From JANELJ01 sp024511395 (lineage in GTDB: Bacteria > Pseudomonadota > Gammaproteobacteria > GRL18): 64,000 nt of DNA. This document shows, one piece after another, positions 47,320-57,281 of this stretch. Every line of letters begins with the position of its first letter. Position 1 is the first letter of the stretch. The stretch spans positions 620,001 to 684,000 of the forward strand of contig OY820613.1 in assembly GCA_963681975.1 (NCBI GenBank). Reading direction: 5' to 3'. The translations under genes and the position numbers were made by a program. The notes beneath the pieces were generated by a model, which had not been told where the DNA came from, did not search any database, and saw nothing but the letters and a program-made list of their open reading frames with translations.

Positions 47320-48123
47320 TTAAACAAGTTTGTTGCGCTCTTTCTTCTGCAGAGATTTTTCAATAGTACGGGCTGCTGCGGTAAATCCAAAAACAGAGGT
47401 CACACAGGCAGAAGAGCCATAGCCGAAATTACAGTCCAGGCTAACGCCTTTTACACCGGGTTTTTCCTGTCCGATACTGCCGTCAGCCTGAGGATAAACT
47501 TGCTGTTCTGTAGAAAAGACACATTCGACGCCAAAACGGCGTTTGGGATTGCGGCTAAAATTATAATGATAGCGCAGCTGAGAACGGACTTTGGCCGCTA
47601 ATGGGTCATTATAGGTTTTACTCAAATCACAGATTACTACTGCCGTTGGATCAATTAAGCCGCCGGCTCCGCCGGTAGTGATAATGGGAATTTTATTGCG
47701 TTTACAGTAATAAATCAGCGCGCTTTTGTGTTTGACACTGTCAATAGCATCAATAACGAAATCATAATCAGCAACAATATACTTGCTTAAATTATTCTCT
47801 GTCAGCAGATCATCAATGGCATAACAGTGACAGTCCGGATTGATCTGTAAGATTCGTTCTTTCATAGCCAGCACCTTGGACTGTTCAAGGGTACTGTCCA
47901 GAGTATGGATCTGCCGGTTAATATTGGACAGGCCAATATCATCATGATCAATCAGGGTGATATTGCCTACCCCGGAACGTGCCAGTGCTTCAGCTGCCCA
48001 AGAGCCAACCCCACCAATACCAATCACACAGATATGCAATTGAGGTATCCATTTTGTCCTGGTTTTGCCATATAGTCTCTGAATACCGCCAAAGCGTTCT
48101 GAATAACTGGATGATTGGGTCAC
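47320..48123 (-). CDS. tcdA: tRNA threonylcarbamoyladenosine dehydratase TcdA (CsdL)
   Basis: 267 residues of the E1-like ThiF/MoeB fold. ATP-binding loop GIGGVGSWAAEALARSG, then LIDHDDIGLSNINRQ (the Asp-Arg-Gln adenylation motif), DAIDSVKHKSALI and TTGGAGG. TcdA cyclises t6A37 to ct6A in ANN-decoding tRNAs. The catalytic region LDCNFGYGSSACVTSVFGF is present. Start RFGGIQRLYG is typical for the family. Confidence 0.93.
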   Translation of the reverse strand: MTQSSSYSERFGGIQRLYGKTRTKWIPQLHICVIGIGGVGSWAAEALARSGVGNITLIDHDDIGLSNINRQIHTLDSTLEQSKVLAMKERILQINPDCHCYAIDDLLTENNLSKYIVADYDFVIDAIDSVKHKSALIYYCKRNKIPIITTGGAGGLIDPTAVVICDLSKTYNDPLAAKVRSQLRYHYNFSRNPKRRFGVECVFSTEQQVYPQADGSIGQEKPGVKGVSLDCNFGYGSSACVTSVFGFTAAARTIEKSLQKKERNKLV

Positions 48124-48372
48124 AAAAAAATACCTGTATGATCACATAAAGTTCAAGACCTCCCTATTATACGATTTTCTCTGGTCGAAAAATAATCAAA
48201 ATAGACTATTCTTTTCTAAATACGGTATTTTTACTGGTAAGAGTTATGCATAACTGTCTGCAGGCCATTATTTTACGGTATTCTAAATGATGCCGATTTA
48301 TTCTATCTCTAATGTAATAGGTAAGTGATTAAATTTCTGAAAATTTTAACTTTTTAGTAATACATCGCTTTG

Positions 48373-48413
48373 TTGATTTATATCAATACTAGAACAAATT
48401 AGAATATTAGAAT
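48373..48413 (+). promoter_or_regulatory. Perfect FNR-type site and -10 box upstream of soeABC
   Basis: TTGATTTATATCAA (48373-48386) matches TTGAT-N4-ATCAA exactly. TAGAAT at 48408-48413 fits a -10, putting the site at about -41 (class-II activation). The remaining 369-base gap between tcdA and soeA holds no gene. Confidence 0.75.
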
Positions 48414-48492
48414 AAAATACTTAATTCGATTTTATAGTCGGCGTTTCATATACCTGCTGTTTATTTCAAGACGTTTATTGAGGTTTATCTGA

Positions 48493-51405
48493 ATGCACTC
48501 AGAGAATAATTTATCAGCCGAATCACCGGATCATATAGAGGTTAAAAATACCACCTGCTATATGTGTGCTTGCCGCTGCGGTATCCGTGTCACCCTGAAA
48601 AATGGTGAAGTGAGATATATCCAGGGTAATCCAGATCACCCTTTAAATAAAGGTGTGATCTGTGCCAAGGGCTCTTCCGGAATTATGAAACAGTATTCAC
48701 CGGCACGTTTAACCAAACCTCTGAAACGCCGCAAAGGGACAGAGCGCGGTGATAATGATTTTGAAGAAATTAGCTGGGACGAAGCCTATGCCATTATGGA
48801 AGAACGGCTGTCTGAAATCCGTGCCACTGATCCTAAAAAGTTTGCCCTGTTTACCGGCCGTGACCAGATGCAGGCACTGACCGGCCTGTTTGCCAAGCAG
48901 TTCGGAACACCGAACTATGCGGCACATGGCGGTTTCTGTTCCGTTAATATGGCGGTCGGTATGATTTATACTATTGGCGGTTCCTTTTGGGAATTCGGCG
49001 GGCCGGATCTGGAACGCTCCAAGCTGTTTATTATGTTTGGTACGGCAGAAGATCATCATTCCAATCCATTGAAGATCCAGTTATCCGAATTTAAGCGCCA
49101 TGGTGGTCGTTTTATTTCCATTAATCCGATCCGTACCGGTTACTCCGCCATCGCTGATGAATGGGTTCCTATTAAACCGGGTACCGACGGGGCTCTGATA
49201 CTGGCCCTGATCAATGAAATTATTCAGCTGGGTCTGTATGACAGGGACTTTTTAATTCAGTATACCAACTCAGTAGAGCTGGTAAATGTGGATGAAGCCA
49301 GTAATGAAGAAGGTCTGTTTGTCCGCCAGGGTGAAAAAGCCATTGATGATGCCTGTGTGGATAATCAGAATAAACTATGGTGGGACCGGCATGCCAATGG
49401 TACGGTGCTGACCCATACTGAAGGAGCCGATCCTTATTTACTGGGTGATTTTGAACTGGAAAACGGCATGAAAGTCAAGCCGGCATTTCAGTTGCTAGTG
49501 GATAGGGTTAGAGACTATACCCCTGAATGGGCCTCATCTATTACCGGCATTCCTGTTGAAACCATTAAACAACTGGCTCACGAGATGGGCATTACCGCCC
49601 GTGATCAGAAAATTGAACTGCCTATTCCCTGGACTGATACCTAGGGTAAGGAACATGAAAGCGTGACCGGTAATCCGGTCTCTTTCCATGCCATGCGTGG
49701 TCTGGCAGCGCATTCCAACGGTTTTCATACCATTCGTTCTCTAAGTGTATTAATGACCATTCTGGGCACCATTGACTGTCCGGGAGGCTTCCGTCATAAA
49801 GCTCCGTTTCCACGCCCGATCCCGCCCTGTGCCAAAACGCCCCGGGGGCCTGAATGTGTACAGCCTAATACCCCACTGGCGGGTATGGCGCTGGGCTGGC
49901 CGGCTGAACCTAATGATCTGTTTGTGGATGAAGAGGGTACGCCGGTTCGTCTGGATAAGGGCTTTTCCTGGGAATACCCCTTATCCGTACACGGTCTGAT
50001 GCATAATGCCATTACCAATGCCTGGCGCGGTGATCCCTATCGTATTGATACGCTGATGATTTTTATGGCCAATATGGCCTGGAACTCCAGTATGAATACC
50101 GTCAATGTCCGTGATATGCTTAAGGACAAGGATGAAGACGGCAACTATAAAATACCCAATATTTTTGTCTGTGATGCCTTTGAATCAGAAATGGTGGCCT
50201 TTGCTGATCTGGTACTGCCGGATACTTCCTACCTGGAACGCCATGATGTTATGTCCATGCTGGATCGGCCTATTTCAGAATATGACGGGCCTGTGGATTC
50301 GGTACGGGTACCCGTATTGCCTCCGACGGGTGACTCACGGCCTTTCCAGGAAACCATTATTGAACTGGGTTCCCGCCTGAAACTGCCGGCCTTTGTTGAT
50401 GCCGAAGGTAACCGTAAATACCGGGATTATCCGGCTTTTGTGATCAATTATGAAACTGAACCGGGTTCCGGTATCGGCTTCCTAGCAGGCTGGCGCGGCA
50501 AGGCCGGTGAAAAATTCATGAAGGGTGAGCCTAATCCCAACCAGTGGGAGATGTATGAGAAAAACAATTGTGTTTACCATTATCATCTGCCCAAGTCCTA
50601 CCAGTATATGCGTAACTTTAACAAGGGCTATCTGCAGTGGTCCAGAAAGCATCGTCTGACCCGCTTTGCCGAACCGATCACCATTCATGTTTACTCGGAA
50701 GTGCTGCAGAAATTCCGTCTGGCAGTGCAGGGCAAACTACCCGGCAAACAGCCGCCAGAACATCTGCGTAAGCGGGTAGAAACTTATTTTGATCCGCTGC
50801 CCATATATTATGTACCGCTGGAATCCCAGTTAACAGATACCCAGAAGTATCCGCTTAATGTAGTCACCCAGCGCCCCATGGCCATGTACCACTCCTGGGA
50901 CTCACAGAATGCCTGGCTGCGTCAGATCCATGCTCATAACTACCTGCATATTAATCCGCAGACGGCTCAGGCCAATGGCATTTCTGATGATGACTGGATC
51001 TGGGTTGAATCCATGCATGGTAAGGTGCGCTGCCAGTGCCGCCTTAGTGAAGCGGTCGAGCCGGGTACCGTCTGGACCTGGAATGCCATCGGCAAGGCAG
51101 CTGGTGCCTGGGGACTGGATAAACATGCCAATGAATCGCAGCGTGGTTTTTTACTTAATCATCTGATCAGTGAAGAACTGCCGGAAAATTTCGATGGTGA
51201 TCATCTGTCCAATTCCGATCCGGTGACTGCTCAGGCAGCTTGGTATGATGTCCGGGTCAGAATTTACAAGGCCGATGAGCATGAACCGGCTCAGACCTCA
51301 CCGCAGTTTAAACCGCATAAGCATACGCCGGGGACACCAAAACGTAAGCCGAAATGGCAGGCTTTTTTTGCCGGTCTGGGAAAGTTTAAAGGAGATGCCA
51401 AATGA
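48493..51405 (+). pseudogene. soeA: SoeA-like sulfite dehydrogenase molybdopterin subunit with one in-frame TAG
   Basis: 970-codon frame of the DMSO-reductase superfamily; SoeA of purple sulfur bacteria is of the same size. [4Fe-4S] ligands are C22, C25, C29 and C57 (CYMCACRC to GVICAKG). No Tat signal is seen, consistent with the cytoplasmic membrane-bound SoeABC, which oxidises sulfite to sulfate and feeds electrons to quinone. HAMRGLAAHSNGFHTIRSL and RPMAMYHSWDSQNAWLRQIH resemble SoeA. The only lesion is TAG at 49642-49644 (codon 384), where Trp is expected between PIPWTDT and GKEHESVTGNP. The frame is perfect on both sides for 970 codons. Newly dead or read through. Confidence 0.85.
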
Positions 51406-52127
51406 GTCAGCTAGCCCTGGTGATTGATTTAAATGTCTGCGTTGGCTGCCATGCCTGTGTCACGAACTGTAAAGAATGGAATACCTCCGGCAATGCCGGA
51501 GCCTTAAGTGATGATAATCCTTATGGCAAGGATCCGACCGGTACCTTTTTTAACCGTGTGCAGACTTATGAAATTGGCAAGTTTCCAAAAACCGAAACTC
51601 TGCATTTTCCTAAATCCTGCCTGCATTGTGAAGATCCACCATGCGTACCGGTCTGTCCTACGGGTGCCAGCTACAAGCGTGAGGAAGATGGTATTGTGCT
51701 GGTGGATTATGACAAGTGTATTGGCTGTCGTTATTGCTCCTGGGCCTGTCCATACGGTGCCCGTGAAATTGATGAGCATCAGAAGGTAATGAAAAAATGC
51801 ACCCTGTGTGTGGATCGGATTTATGATGAGAGTCTGCCGGAGGATGAACGCAAACCGGCCTGTGTCCTGGCATGTCCTACAAGTGCCAGGATATTTGGCG
51901 ATGTACATGATCCGGATTCGGAAGTATCCGTAGCCATACGGGAGCAGGGCGGTTACCAGTTAATGCCCGAGTGGGGTACTAAACCGTCGAACCATTATCT
52001 GCCCAGACATAAGAACCATGTGTCTTATCATAAGGATGAGCTGGAACGTGCGGATAATCCATTGAAGAAAGAAGATTACCAGGTGGATGCTTCAGAACCT
52101 TCATTGGATGATGTAACCAGCTGGTAA
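51402..52127 (+). CDS. soeB: SoeB-like iron-sulfur subunit
   Basis: 241 residues, ferredoxin-type subunit with four cysteine clusters: CVGCHACVTNCKEWN, CLHCEDPPCVPVCPTGA, CIGCRYCSWACPYGAR and CTLCVDRI-CVLACPTSARIFGD. It relays electrons from SoeA to SoeC. Size fits SoeB. It overlaps soeA by four bases. Uninterrupted. Confidence 0.88.
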   Translation: MSQLALVIDLNVCVGCHACVTNCKEWNTSGNAGALSDDNPYGKDPTGTFFNRVQTYEIGKFPKTETLHFPKSCLHCEDPPCVPVCPTGASYKREEDGIVLVDYDKCIGCRYCSWACPYGAREIDEHQKVMKKCTLCVDRIYDESLPEDERKPACVLACPTSARIFGDVHDPDSEVSVAIREQGGYQLMPEWGTKPSNHYLPRHKNHVSYHKDELERADNPLKKEDYQVDASEPSLDDVTSW

Positions 52128-52173
52128 GTTTCTAGTTCTGAGTTAAGTATTAAATTTGTTTTAGGAGCTTGGT

Positions 52174-53151
52174 ATGCAACCAGCATTTTCTGTTATTTTT
52201 TTAACTACATTAATCGGTATGGGGCAGGGTTTATTCCTTGCGATTTATACAGAGCAGGTGTATTCCGTACTGAATGTTGTACAGACTAACAGCAGTGACC
52301 GATTTTATGGTATTGCCGGTGGTGTGGCTTTGGTTCTGTTAATTCTGGGGCTGATAGCTTCAATTTTTCATCTGGGCAGACCGGAACGGGCCTAGCGGGC
52401 GGCGGCAATGTGGCGTACGTCCTGGTTATCCCGCGAAGTCATTATTCTACCAGTGGTGATGGGGCTGGTGTTTTTATTCGGTATTGTGCATTTTATGTCT
52501 TGGAATCCGGTGATTATGACTTTTGGCCAGGTGGAAGTGCGTTTAAGTCTGATTATTGGGGCTTTTGCGACCTTGGCAACCTTCTCTTTGTATATTGCCA
52601 CTGGAATGATTTATGCCTGTTTAAAGTTTCTGCAGGAGTGGCACAGTCCCCTGACGGTTATTAATTATTTATTACTGGGTTCGGTATCCGGCTTCACTAT
52701 GGCCAGTGTGCTTGCGGTTTACTGGCAGCCTCAACTGGTCTCTTTCTTTGTGGGCTGGTCTATAGTCATGCTGGTGTTTGCTTTTATATCTAGGGGGACT
52801 TCCTTGATTCGCAATAAGCGTTTACAACCTAAATCCACGGTACAGACAGCCATCGGGGTGCGGCATAATCAGATTAAGCAGAAATCCATGGGTTTTATGG
52901 GCGGTTCCATGAATACCCGGGATTTTTTCCATGGTAAGAGCCTGTTTTTCTTACGTTCTATTAAAACCATCTTTCTGGTTCTGGTCTTTGCTGTACCGCT
53001 AGTCTTACTGATTGTGGCTCTGTTTAAGCCCACTCTGACGGTTCTGGTTCCCGCCATGGTCTCCATGTACCTGGGACTGATTGCAGAGCGCTGGTATTTC
53101 TTTGCCGAGGGCAATCATCCGCAGAATATTTATTATCAGTCTATAGCCTGA
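52174..53151 (+). pseudogene. soeC: SoeC-like membrane anchor with one in-frame TAG
   Basis: 325-codon DmsC/NrfD-like frame with about eight membrane helices, the size of SoeC. TAG at 52393-52395 (codon 74) interrupts SIFHLGRPERA-stop-RAAAMWRTSWLSREV; relatives have Trp there. The rest is clean to 53151. GTG/ATG restart at 52408 would lose the first two helices. As in soeA, the change fits CCTGG to CCTAG. The natural quinone-site subunit is therefore truncated unless the codon is read. Confidence 0.85.
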
Positions 53152-53417
53152 TTGCTATCTAACGGTTTAATACCTATCTACACATTTAGCCTTAAACCTG
53201 ATCACTTAAGGCTGAATTCACTGATAGTACATCCAGAGTATCAAAAATCCTGCTTTTTTTCCAAAATTAGCGTTATTCACTCTACTTTTACAGATTATCT
53301 TCTATACTTTCTAATAGATTACAGGGATTCTCAGGCTGTTTATTCTTAAGCTTCTATAGTTGGAATGTAACAGCTTTTTTGTAATAAATTTTTATTTTTG
53401 ACTTTTCAGGTTTTTTT

Positions 53418-53713
53418 ATGAGCGTGGGCCACAAAAAAATAACCATTGATGAGTTGCAGATTGGTATGTTTATTATCGATCTGGATATCTCATGGATTAA
53501 ATCTCCCTTTTTGTTCCATCGCAGGGCCATTAAGACAAAAAAAGATATTGCTTTGCTGAAGCAGAAGGTGAGTTGTCCGAAAGTCCTGCCGTTATAAGCC
53601 CTGAATTAAGTGCCAATAGCTTTAATAATCCTACGGTATTGCTGGATGAAGAAATGGGGTGGGCCACTATTCTTAAAAAACAGGCTGAACAGGCTTTTAA
53701 TGAGATACAATGA
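53418..53713 (+). pseudogene. HD-GYP protein N-terminal domain (DUF3391) remnant
   Basis: MSVGHKKITIDELQIGMFIIDLDISWIKSPFLFH followed by RAIKTKKDIALLKQK is the DUF3391 region found before HD-GYP cyclic-di-GMP phosphodiesterases. The frame breaks near 53570, and traces such as LLDEEMGWATILKKQAEQAFNEIQ continue in another phase. The HD-GYP domain itself is absent; an IS3 element follows at about 53750. Confidence 0.65.
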
Positions 53714-53827
53714 CTGTATCGAACAGAAAAAAGTCATTCTGGTCCGACAGCTGCGGTAATCCCCCCGAAAAACAATTCTTTTCATAAGTAGAATTTTCCA
53801 TTAAATTATTAATGAGGAGAACCTACA

Positions 53828-54094
53828 ATGAAGAAGTCCAGATTTACAGAATCCCAGATCATCGGCATTCTGAAAGAAGCTGAATCAGGCGTGCCGGTCA
53901 CTGAATTATGTCGCACTCATGGCATGAGCGATGCCACCTTCTATAACTGGCGGGCCAAATACGGCGGCATGGATGTTTCCATGATGAAATGCATGAAAGA
54001 GCTGGAAGAAGAAAACCGCCGCTTGAAGAAGATGTATGCAGAAGAGCGCTTAAAGGCAGAGATTATTCAGGAGGCTATGGCAAAAAAGTGGTAA
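53828..54094 (+). CDS. IS3-family OrfA
   Basis: 88 residues with HTH (KKSRFTESQIIGILKEAESGVPVTELCRTHGMSDATFYNWRAKYGG) and C-terminal leucine zipper (CMKELEEENRRLKKMYAEER). Standard OrfA of the IS407 group, which makes OrfAB by -1 frameshifting near its end. GAGGAGAACC is upstream of the ATG. Confidence 0.9.
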   Translation: MKKSRFTESQIIGILKEAESGVPVTELCRTHGMSDATFYNWRAKYGGMDVSMMKCMKELEEENRRLKKMYAEERLKAEIIQEAMAKKW

Positions 54095-54657
54095 AGCCAT
54101 CCCATCGCAGGGAGATGGCTAAACAAGTAGTTAAGGACAGAGAAATATCCATCAGGCTGGCCTGTCGTATCTTTGATATTAGTGAAACCTGTTATCGTTA
54201 TCAGGCAAAAAATTCACAGGTAAATGACAAAATTGCTGACTGGCTGCTGTGTTTGACGCAGGCTTATAAAAACCGGGGCTTTGGATTATGCTTCCTGTAT
54301 TTGCGTAATGTTAAAGGCTTTCCCTGGAACCATAAACGAGTATATCGTATTTATCGGGAGCTGGAATTAAACCTAAGGATAAAGCCTAAAAAACGATTAA
54401 AACGTAAAAAACCAGATGCACTGGCGGTTCCAGAGCAAATCAATGACACCGGGTCGATGGATTTTATGCATGACCAGTTAAAAGACGGACGTAGCTTTCG
54501 TACCTTTAATGTTATTGATGATTATAATCGAGAATGCCTGGGCATTGAGGTGGATTTATCATTACCGGCATTAAGAGTGATACGGACACTGGAACGCATT
54601 ATTGAATGGCGAGGCAAGCCCAAAACCATTCGATGCGATAACGAGCCTGAGTACATA
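54061..54657 (+). pseudogene. IS3-family OrfB, truncated
   Basis: In the -1 frame: VKPSHRREMAKQVVKDREISIRLAC, the helical region, then the rve core with the first catalytic Asp (SMDFMHDQLKDGRSFRTFNVIDDYNREC) and the second near IRCDNEPEYI, where IS-A copy g cuts. The last part with the catalytic Glu is lost. Confidence 0.88.
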
Positions 54658-56155
54658 GTCCGACCTGAATAAATCATAGCACATTGATTTATAAGGAAAT
54701 ATTGTCGAATTGTGGGTGTTAAATTTGCAGGTTTTTGGTAAAATAAGCCTTATTACCTTGCAAATCTCCAGACCAGAATGAAGCCAGAGAAACAGCCAAA
54801 AATACCTCAGGAAGACCTGTTCAGGATGCGCCTTGAAAACATGCTGGACATAAACCATGAGTTGATTAAGTTATCAAAACACATAGACCGGGAAAGTCCT
54901 GATAAAGAATGGGGTGCTCTGTTTGTATCCACTAAAGGTGCTCCTGCCATACGCACTCGATTGATTGCAGGATTGCATTACCTGAAACACCTTCATGATT
55001 TATCGGATGAACAGGTAGTAAAAGGCTGGACAGAAAATCCGTACTGGCAGTATTTCTGTGGTGAAGAATACTTTCAGCATAAAATGCCTATACACCCTGT
55101 GACCATGACTAAATGGCGTAACCGGCCGGGTAAGTCAGGCAGTGAAAAATTACTGATTGAAACCATTAAAGCCGGACTAAAGAGTAAAACCATAAAGCCA
55201 GGCAGTTTAAAGAAAGTCACGGTAGATACTACCGTACAGGAAAAGAACATCGCTTTTCCAACCGATTCAAAGCTCCTGAACAAAGCCAGAGAAAACCTGG
55301 TTAAACTGTCCAAAGAGCACGGTATTAAACTGCGCCAGAACTATAATCGGGTTGGGCCGCAATATGTACTAATGGCCAGTCGTTATGCACATGCAAAACA
55401 GTTTAAACGCATGAAGAAAATGAACAATAAACTGAAATCCCGTTTAGGTCGTGTTAAACGGGATATTGAACGACAACTGCCCAACTATTCTGTTGATATT
55501 CAGTCATTGTTTGAAGTAGCTCTAAAACAGGCTCAGAAACTGATTGAGCAGGAGCAGCACAGTAAGAACAAGCTTTACAGTTTACATGCACCGGAAGTCG
55601 AGTGTATCAGTAAAGGCAAAGCTCATAAGCCTTATGACTTTGGTGTTAAAGCCAGTATCGCGGTAACCAACAAGGAAGGCTTTGTTATTGGTGCTCAAAG
55701 TTGTCCGGGCAATCCTTATGATGGACACACTCTACTGCCACAACTGGAACAGATAAAACAGTTTACAGCCGTACAACCGGAACAGTGCTTTGTTGACCGG
55801 GGTTATCGTGGACATGAAGTAAAAGACACTAAAGTTTTTATCTCAGGTCAGAAGCGAGGCGTTACCCGAAGTATTAAAAAGGCATTAAAACGGCGCAGTG
55901 CGATTGAGCCTGAAATCGGTCATATGAAAAACGATGGCCGTTTAGATCGCTGCTACCTCAAAGGCACAGTCGGTGATGCCATTAATGTGGTTATGGTAGC
56001 CGCTGGACATAACTTAAGAAAGATCCTCAATAAGCTCCGGCTTTTGTGGCTCAAAATTATTTCCGGTTTGATGGGGTCTTTTATCAAACCGGGGCAATCA
56101 GCTGCTTTAAACCTGGCTTGATGTCAGGCTTAAAACGGTATTATTCAGGTTGAAC
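54658..56155 (+). mobile_element. IS-A copy g, intact, 1498 bp
   Basis: Ends GTCCGACCTGAATAAAT and (reverse complement) GTTCAACCTGAATAATA. TACATA lies on both sides (54652-54657 and 56156-56161). The left flank is IS3 orfB and the right flank is IS4 transposase, so the two flanks did not belong together originally. Confidence 0.92.
54778..56121 (+). CDS. IS5-type transposase, intact (second copy)
   Basis: 447 residues, nearly identical to the protein encoded at 10769-12112, with a few substitutions (for example YDFGVKAS for YEFGVKTS). All catalytic blocks are intact. Confidence 0.93.
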   Translation: MKPEKQPKIPQEDLFRMRLENMLDINHELIKLSKHIDRESPDKEWGALFVSTKGAPAIRTRLIAGLHYLKHLHDLSDEQVVKGWTENPYWQYFCGEEYFQHKMPIHPVTMTKWRNRPGKSGSEKLLIETIKAGLKSKTIKPGSLKKVTVDTTVQEKNIAFPTDSKLLNKARENLVKLSKEHGIKLRQNYNRVGPQYVLMASRYAHAKQFKRMKKMNNKLKSRLGRVKRDIERQLPNYSVDIQSLFEVALKQAQKLIEQEQHSKNKLYSLHAPEVECISKGKAHKPYDFGVKASIAVTNKEGFVIGAQSCPGNPYDGHTLLPQLEQIKQFTAVQPEQCFVDRGYRGHEVKDTKVFISGQKRGVTRSIKKALKRRSAIEPEIGHMKNDGRLDRCYLKGTVGDAINVVMVAAGHNLRKILNKLRLLWLKIISGLMGSFIKPGQSAALNLA

Positions 56156-57194
56156 TACATATAAATCGTTTCAGAATCGTCGCGATTAAACTGCTCCAAA
56201 CCAAAGCTTCCATCAATGCGCAATTACTGGTTTGGAACCCCTGCAAGTTATTATGAGACTTACACTCTTTAAATAACAACTCAATCTGCCAATGTAAACG
56301 ATATAACTGGCTGATTTGTGTTGCTGAAAACTGTTCTGCTTTCAGATTTGCAACCAAAAATGTATGCCTTTTTTCTTTGGGGCTCCAGATTGCAATCAGC
56401 CTTGTTTCTCTGCCATCAATCTCCACAATCATATCAATTAATTGTCGTTTTGGCAGAGATTTTACCAAATCAGACAATGGTTTAGTTCTTTTGTTAACGA
56501 CTTGCCCATCTTCTCTGGTGGCTCGGTGAACTGCTATCCTGGAAAGTCTCATCGCCCGTAAAATATAATACCCACCATGGTCATCTGTTTCATTAATCAG
56601 TTGGCCTGAATAGTAGCCACGGTCACCTGATAATAACTGATTTTCCAGTTCATGAACGTCTGGTAACTCTGCTCGTTCTGAAAAACTATCCGGTGTCAGT
56701 GTGCTTTTTTCTATGCCTCTGGTTTTTAAGTCGTAGGTGACATGCAATTCCACGGCTGCCGGACTAATTGCTGTAAATCGCCCGGTATAATTCTTTTTCA
56801 GTGCCTTATGGATAGCAAATGAACTGCCATCCCGGATAAGTAATTTATCAAAACTGGCCAGAACCGGATGATTACATTTCAGTTTTGTATTTACCCGGTG
56901 ATTAAAAACTTTATCTGCAACATCTCTCATCAATTGCGCAAATTCAGGCTTGGCTAGTTGATTATGAAAGGGCTTATAACGGACATTTTTATTCGTTAAC
57001 TGGTTAAAGTAACGATGAATTTCCGAAAAATGCCTTGTCTCTTTATCACCCATAGCCGTAATCATACTCACTATAAGCTGAAAAGGGGGTATCTGTCTTA
57101 ATCGTTGGGAAAAACCTATGCTTTTGCCCGGTTTATTAAGTTTCTTTTCACTCAATACGACTTTTAGTTTTTTTGATAATGTGGTACTTTTCAT
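56156..57194 (-). pseudogene. IS4-family transposase, C-terminus cut
   Basis: About 345 residues. The N-terminal half contains FQLIVSMITAMGDKETRHFSEIHRYFN; the core has FDKLLIRDGSSFAIH, GDRGYYSGQLI and the Y-(2)-R-(3)-E-(6)-K motif as YRLHWQIELLFKECKS, with His where Arg is usual. The frame ends within IS-A copy g after LKRF. Whether the last residues mattered is unknown; the element lacks its right end. Upstream, 57195-57281 is its leader. Confidence 0.8.
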
Positions 57195-57281
57195 TTGAAG
57201 CCTTTTTGTTGATGAATAATTGCCTGAATAACAACTATTTGATCATCAAATTGGCTTCATTTCAATTCCTAAAGATCATAC

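Larger units (their letters stand above)
53751..54657 (+). mobile_element. IS3-family element (IS407-like), 3' part lost
   Basis: The left end begins around CTGCGGTAATCCCCCCG (53754). OrfA is whole, OrfB is cut by IS-A copy g at TACATA. No right end is seen. Confidence 0.8.

Noticed and set aside
48493..51405. Polysulfide or thiosulfate reductase catalytic subunit (PsrA/PhsA) instead of SoeA
   Set aside because: No Tat signal, 970-codon length, and gene order with 241- and 325-residue partners fit SoeABC better. It cannot be fully excluded without phylogeny.
53152..53349. 65-residue ORF after soeC
   Set aside because: Begins directly after the soeC stop with no domain and no codon-like composition; AT-rich intergenic DNA is the simpler reading.
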